From positions 18,465,001 to 18,529,000 of the forward strand of contig JAULJL010000028.1 in NCBI GenBank assembly GCA_030761205.1: a stretch of DNA of 64,000 bases, in the 5' to 3' direction. The notes below the pieces were generated by a model that saw only the letters and a list, made by a program, of their open reading frames with translations, made no database searches and had not been told where the DNA came from. Below, in pieces: positions 63,882 to 64,000 of the stretch (positions are counted from its first letter, which is position 1; every line of letters begins with the position of its first letter). The DNA is from Fremontodendron californicum. Its lineage: Eukaryota > Streptophyta > Magnoliopsida > Malvales > Malvaceae. The position numbers and the translations under genes are program-made.

Positions 63882-64000
63882 CTAACCAACACCCCTTCTT
63901 GGCATTTTAGGCTTGTCAGGCTCATACATGAAATTTCCCAAATTTATGCGTTTGAGAGGAAGCTTTCTTTGCACAACAGTGGATGCATTCTCCATTACAA
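63882..64000 (-). CDS. gag C-terminal fragment, copy D (partial, runs off window)
   Basis: The last 39 codons and stop: VMENASTVVQRKLPLKRINL ... PKMPRRGVG, matching the C-terminus of copies A and B. The N-terminal part is outside the window, so integrity is unknown. Confidence 0.8.
   Translation of the reverse strand, partial: VMENASTVVQRKLPLKRINLGNFMYEPDKPKMPRRGVG

Larger units (their letters stand above)
57877..64000 (-). mobile_element. Element D: cargo-bearing non-autonomous Athila-type element (right part outside window)
   Basis: The 3' LTR is 57877-59908 (2032 bp), then the non-coding 3' region, LOG, NABP-like ORF and the end of the gag fragment at the window edge. The layout matches A and B. 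It is inserted in the K gag. The left flanking pentamer GCCAC (57872-57876) is the expected target duplication but its partner is off-window. Confidence 0.93.

Overview
The window is a nest of plant LTR retrotransposons of the Ty3/gypsy superfamily. I see no host gene, tRNA, rRNA or CRISPR. The organism is a flowering plant, most likely a eudicot. The grounds are Athila-type gag/pol with a tRNA-Asp primer site, chromovirus-like gag/pol with a tRNA-Met primer site, TG...CA LTRs with TATAAATA boxes, 5-bp target duplications, AT-rich sequence and heavy self-nesting. Together they suggest pericentromeric or other repeat-rich chromatin. The species cannot be named from the sequence.

Layout, outermost to innermost. 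An old minus-strand gypsy element, called K here, is cut into three visible pieces: 57321-57876 (gag knuckle/protease), 30097-30707 (protease-RT linker/RT start) and 8062-9458 (RT-RNase H-integrase start). Inserted into K are: (1) an LTR remnant (6575-8061), which abuts a degraded Athila-like element I (1-6574), itself hit by a small element H (3646-6101); (2) element B (9459-30096), whose 3' LTR received element A (10917-20196) and whose interior received a solo LTR L (24187-26924); (3) a three-LTR composite F+G (30708-57320), with element E (32395-38251) in the F integrase, element C (39726-49421, plus strand) in the F RT, and solo LTR J (53058-54872) in the central LTR; (4) element D (57877 to beyond the right edge). 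Matching 5-bp target duplications were found for A, B, C, E, H, J, L and the F+G composite.

The unusual system is the family A/B/C/D. All four copies lack reverse transcriptase, RNase H and most or all of integrase, so they are non-autonomous. In the slot between the end of pol and the 3' LTR, where Athila relatives carry an env-like gene, each has the same two-gene cargo. One gene is a 178-aa basic, cysteine-rich protein whose basic tract plus zinc-finger core resembles the nucleic-acid-binding proteins of carlavirus-type RNA viruses. The other is an intronless 215-aa LOG-type cytokinin riboside 5'-monophosphate phosphoribohydrolase. Each ORF follows a TATA-like box and a splice-acceptor-like tract. 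The first ORF is uninterrupted in all four copies; LOG is uninterrupted in three, and copy A has a one-base homopolymer frameshift.

The family also records its own recombination. C carries full gag, protease and an in-frame pol deletion. E carries a gag fragment and no cargo. A, B and D look like E-type 5' halves joined to C-type 3' halves, and their LTRs are correspondingly C-type U3 plus E-type U5. One template switch between co-packaged RNAs would explain both. Functions of the cargo in the plant are inference; nothing here shows expression.
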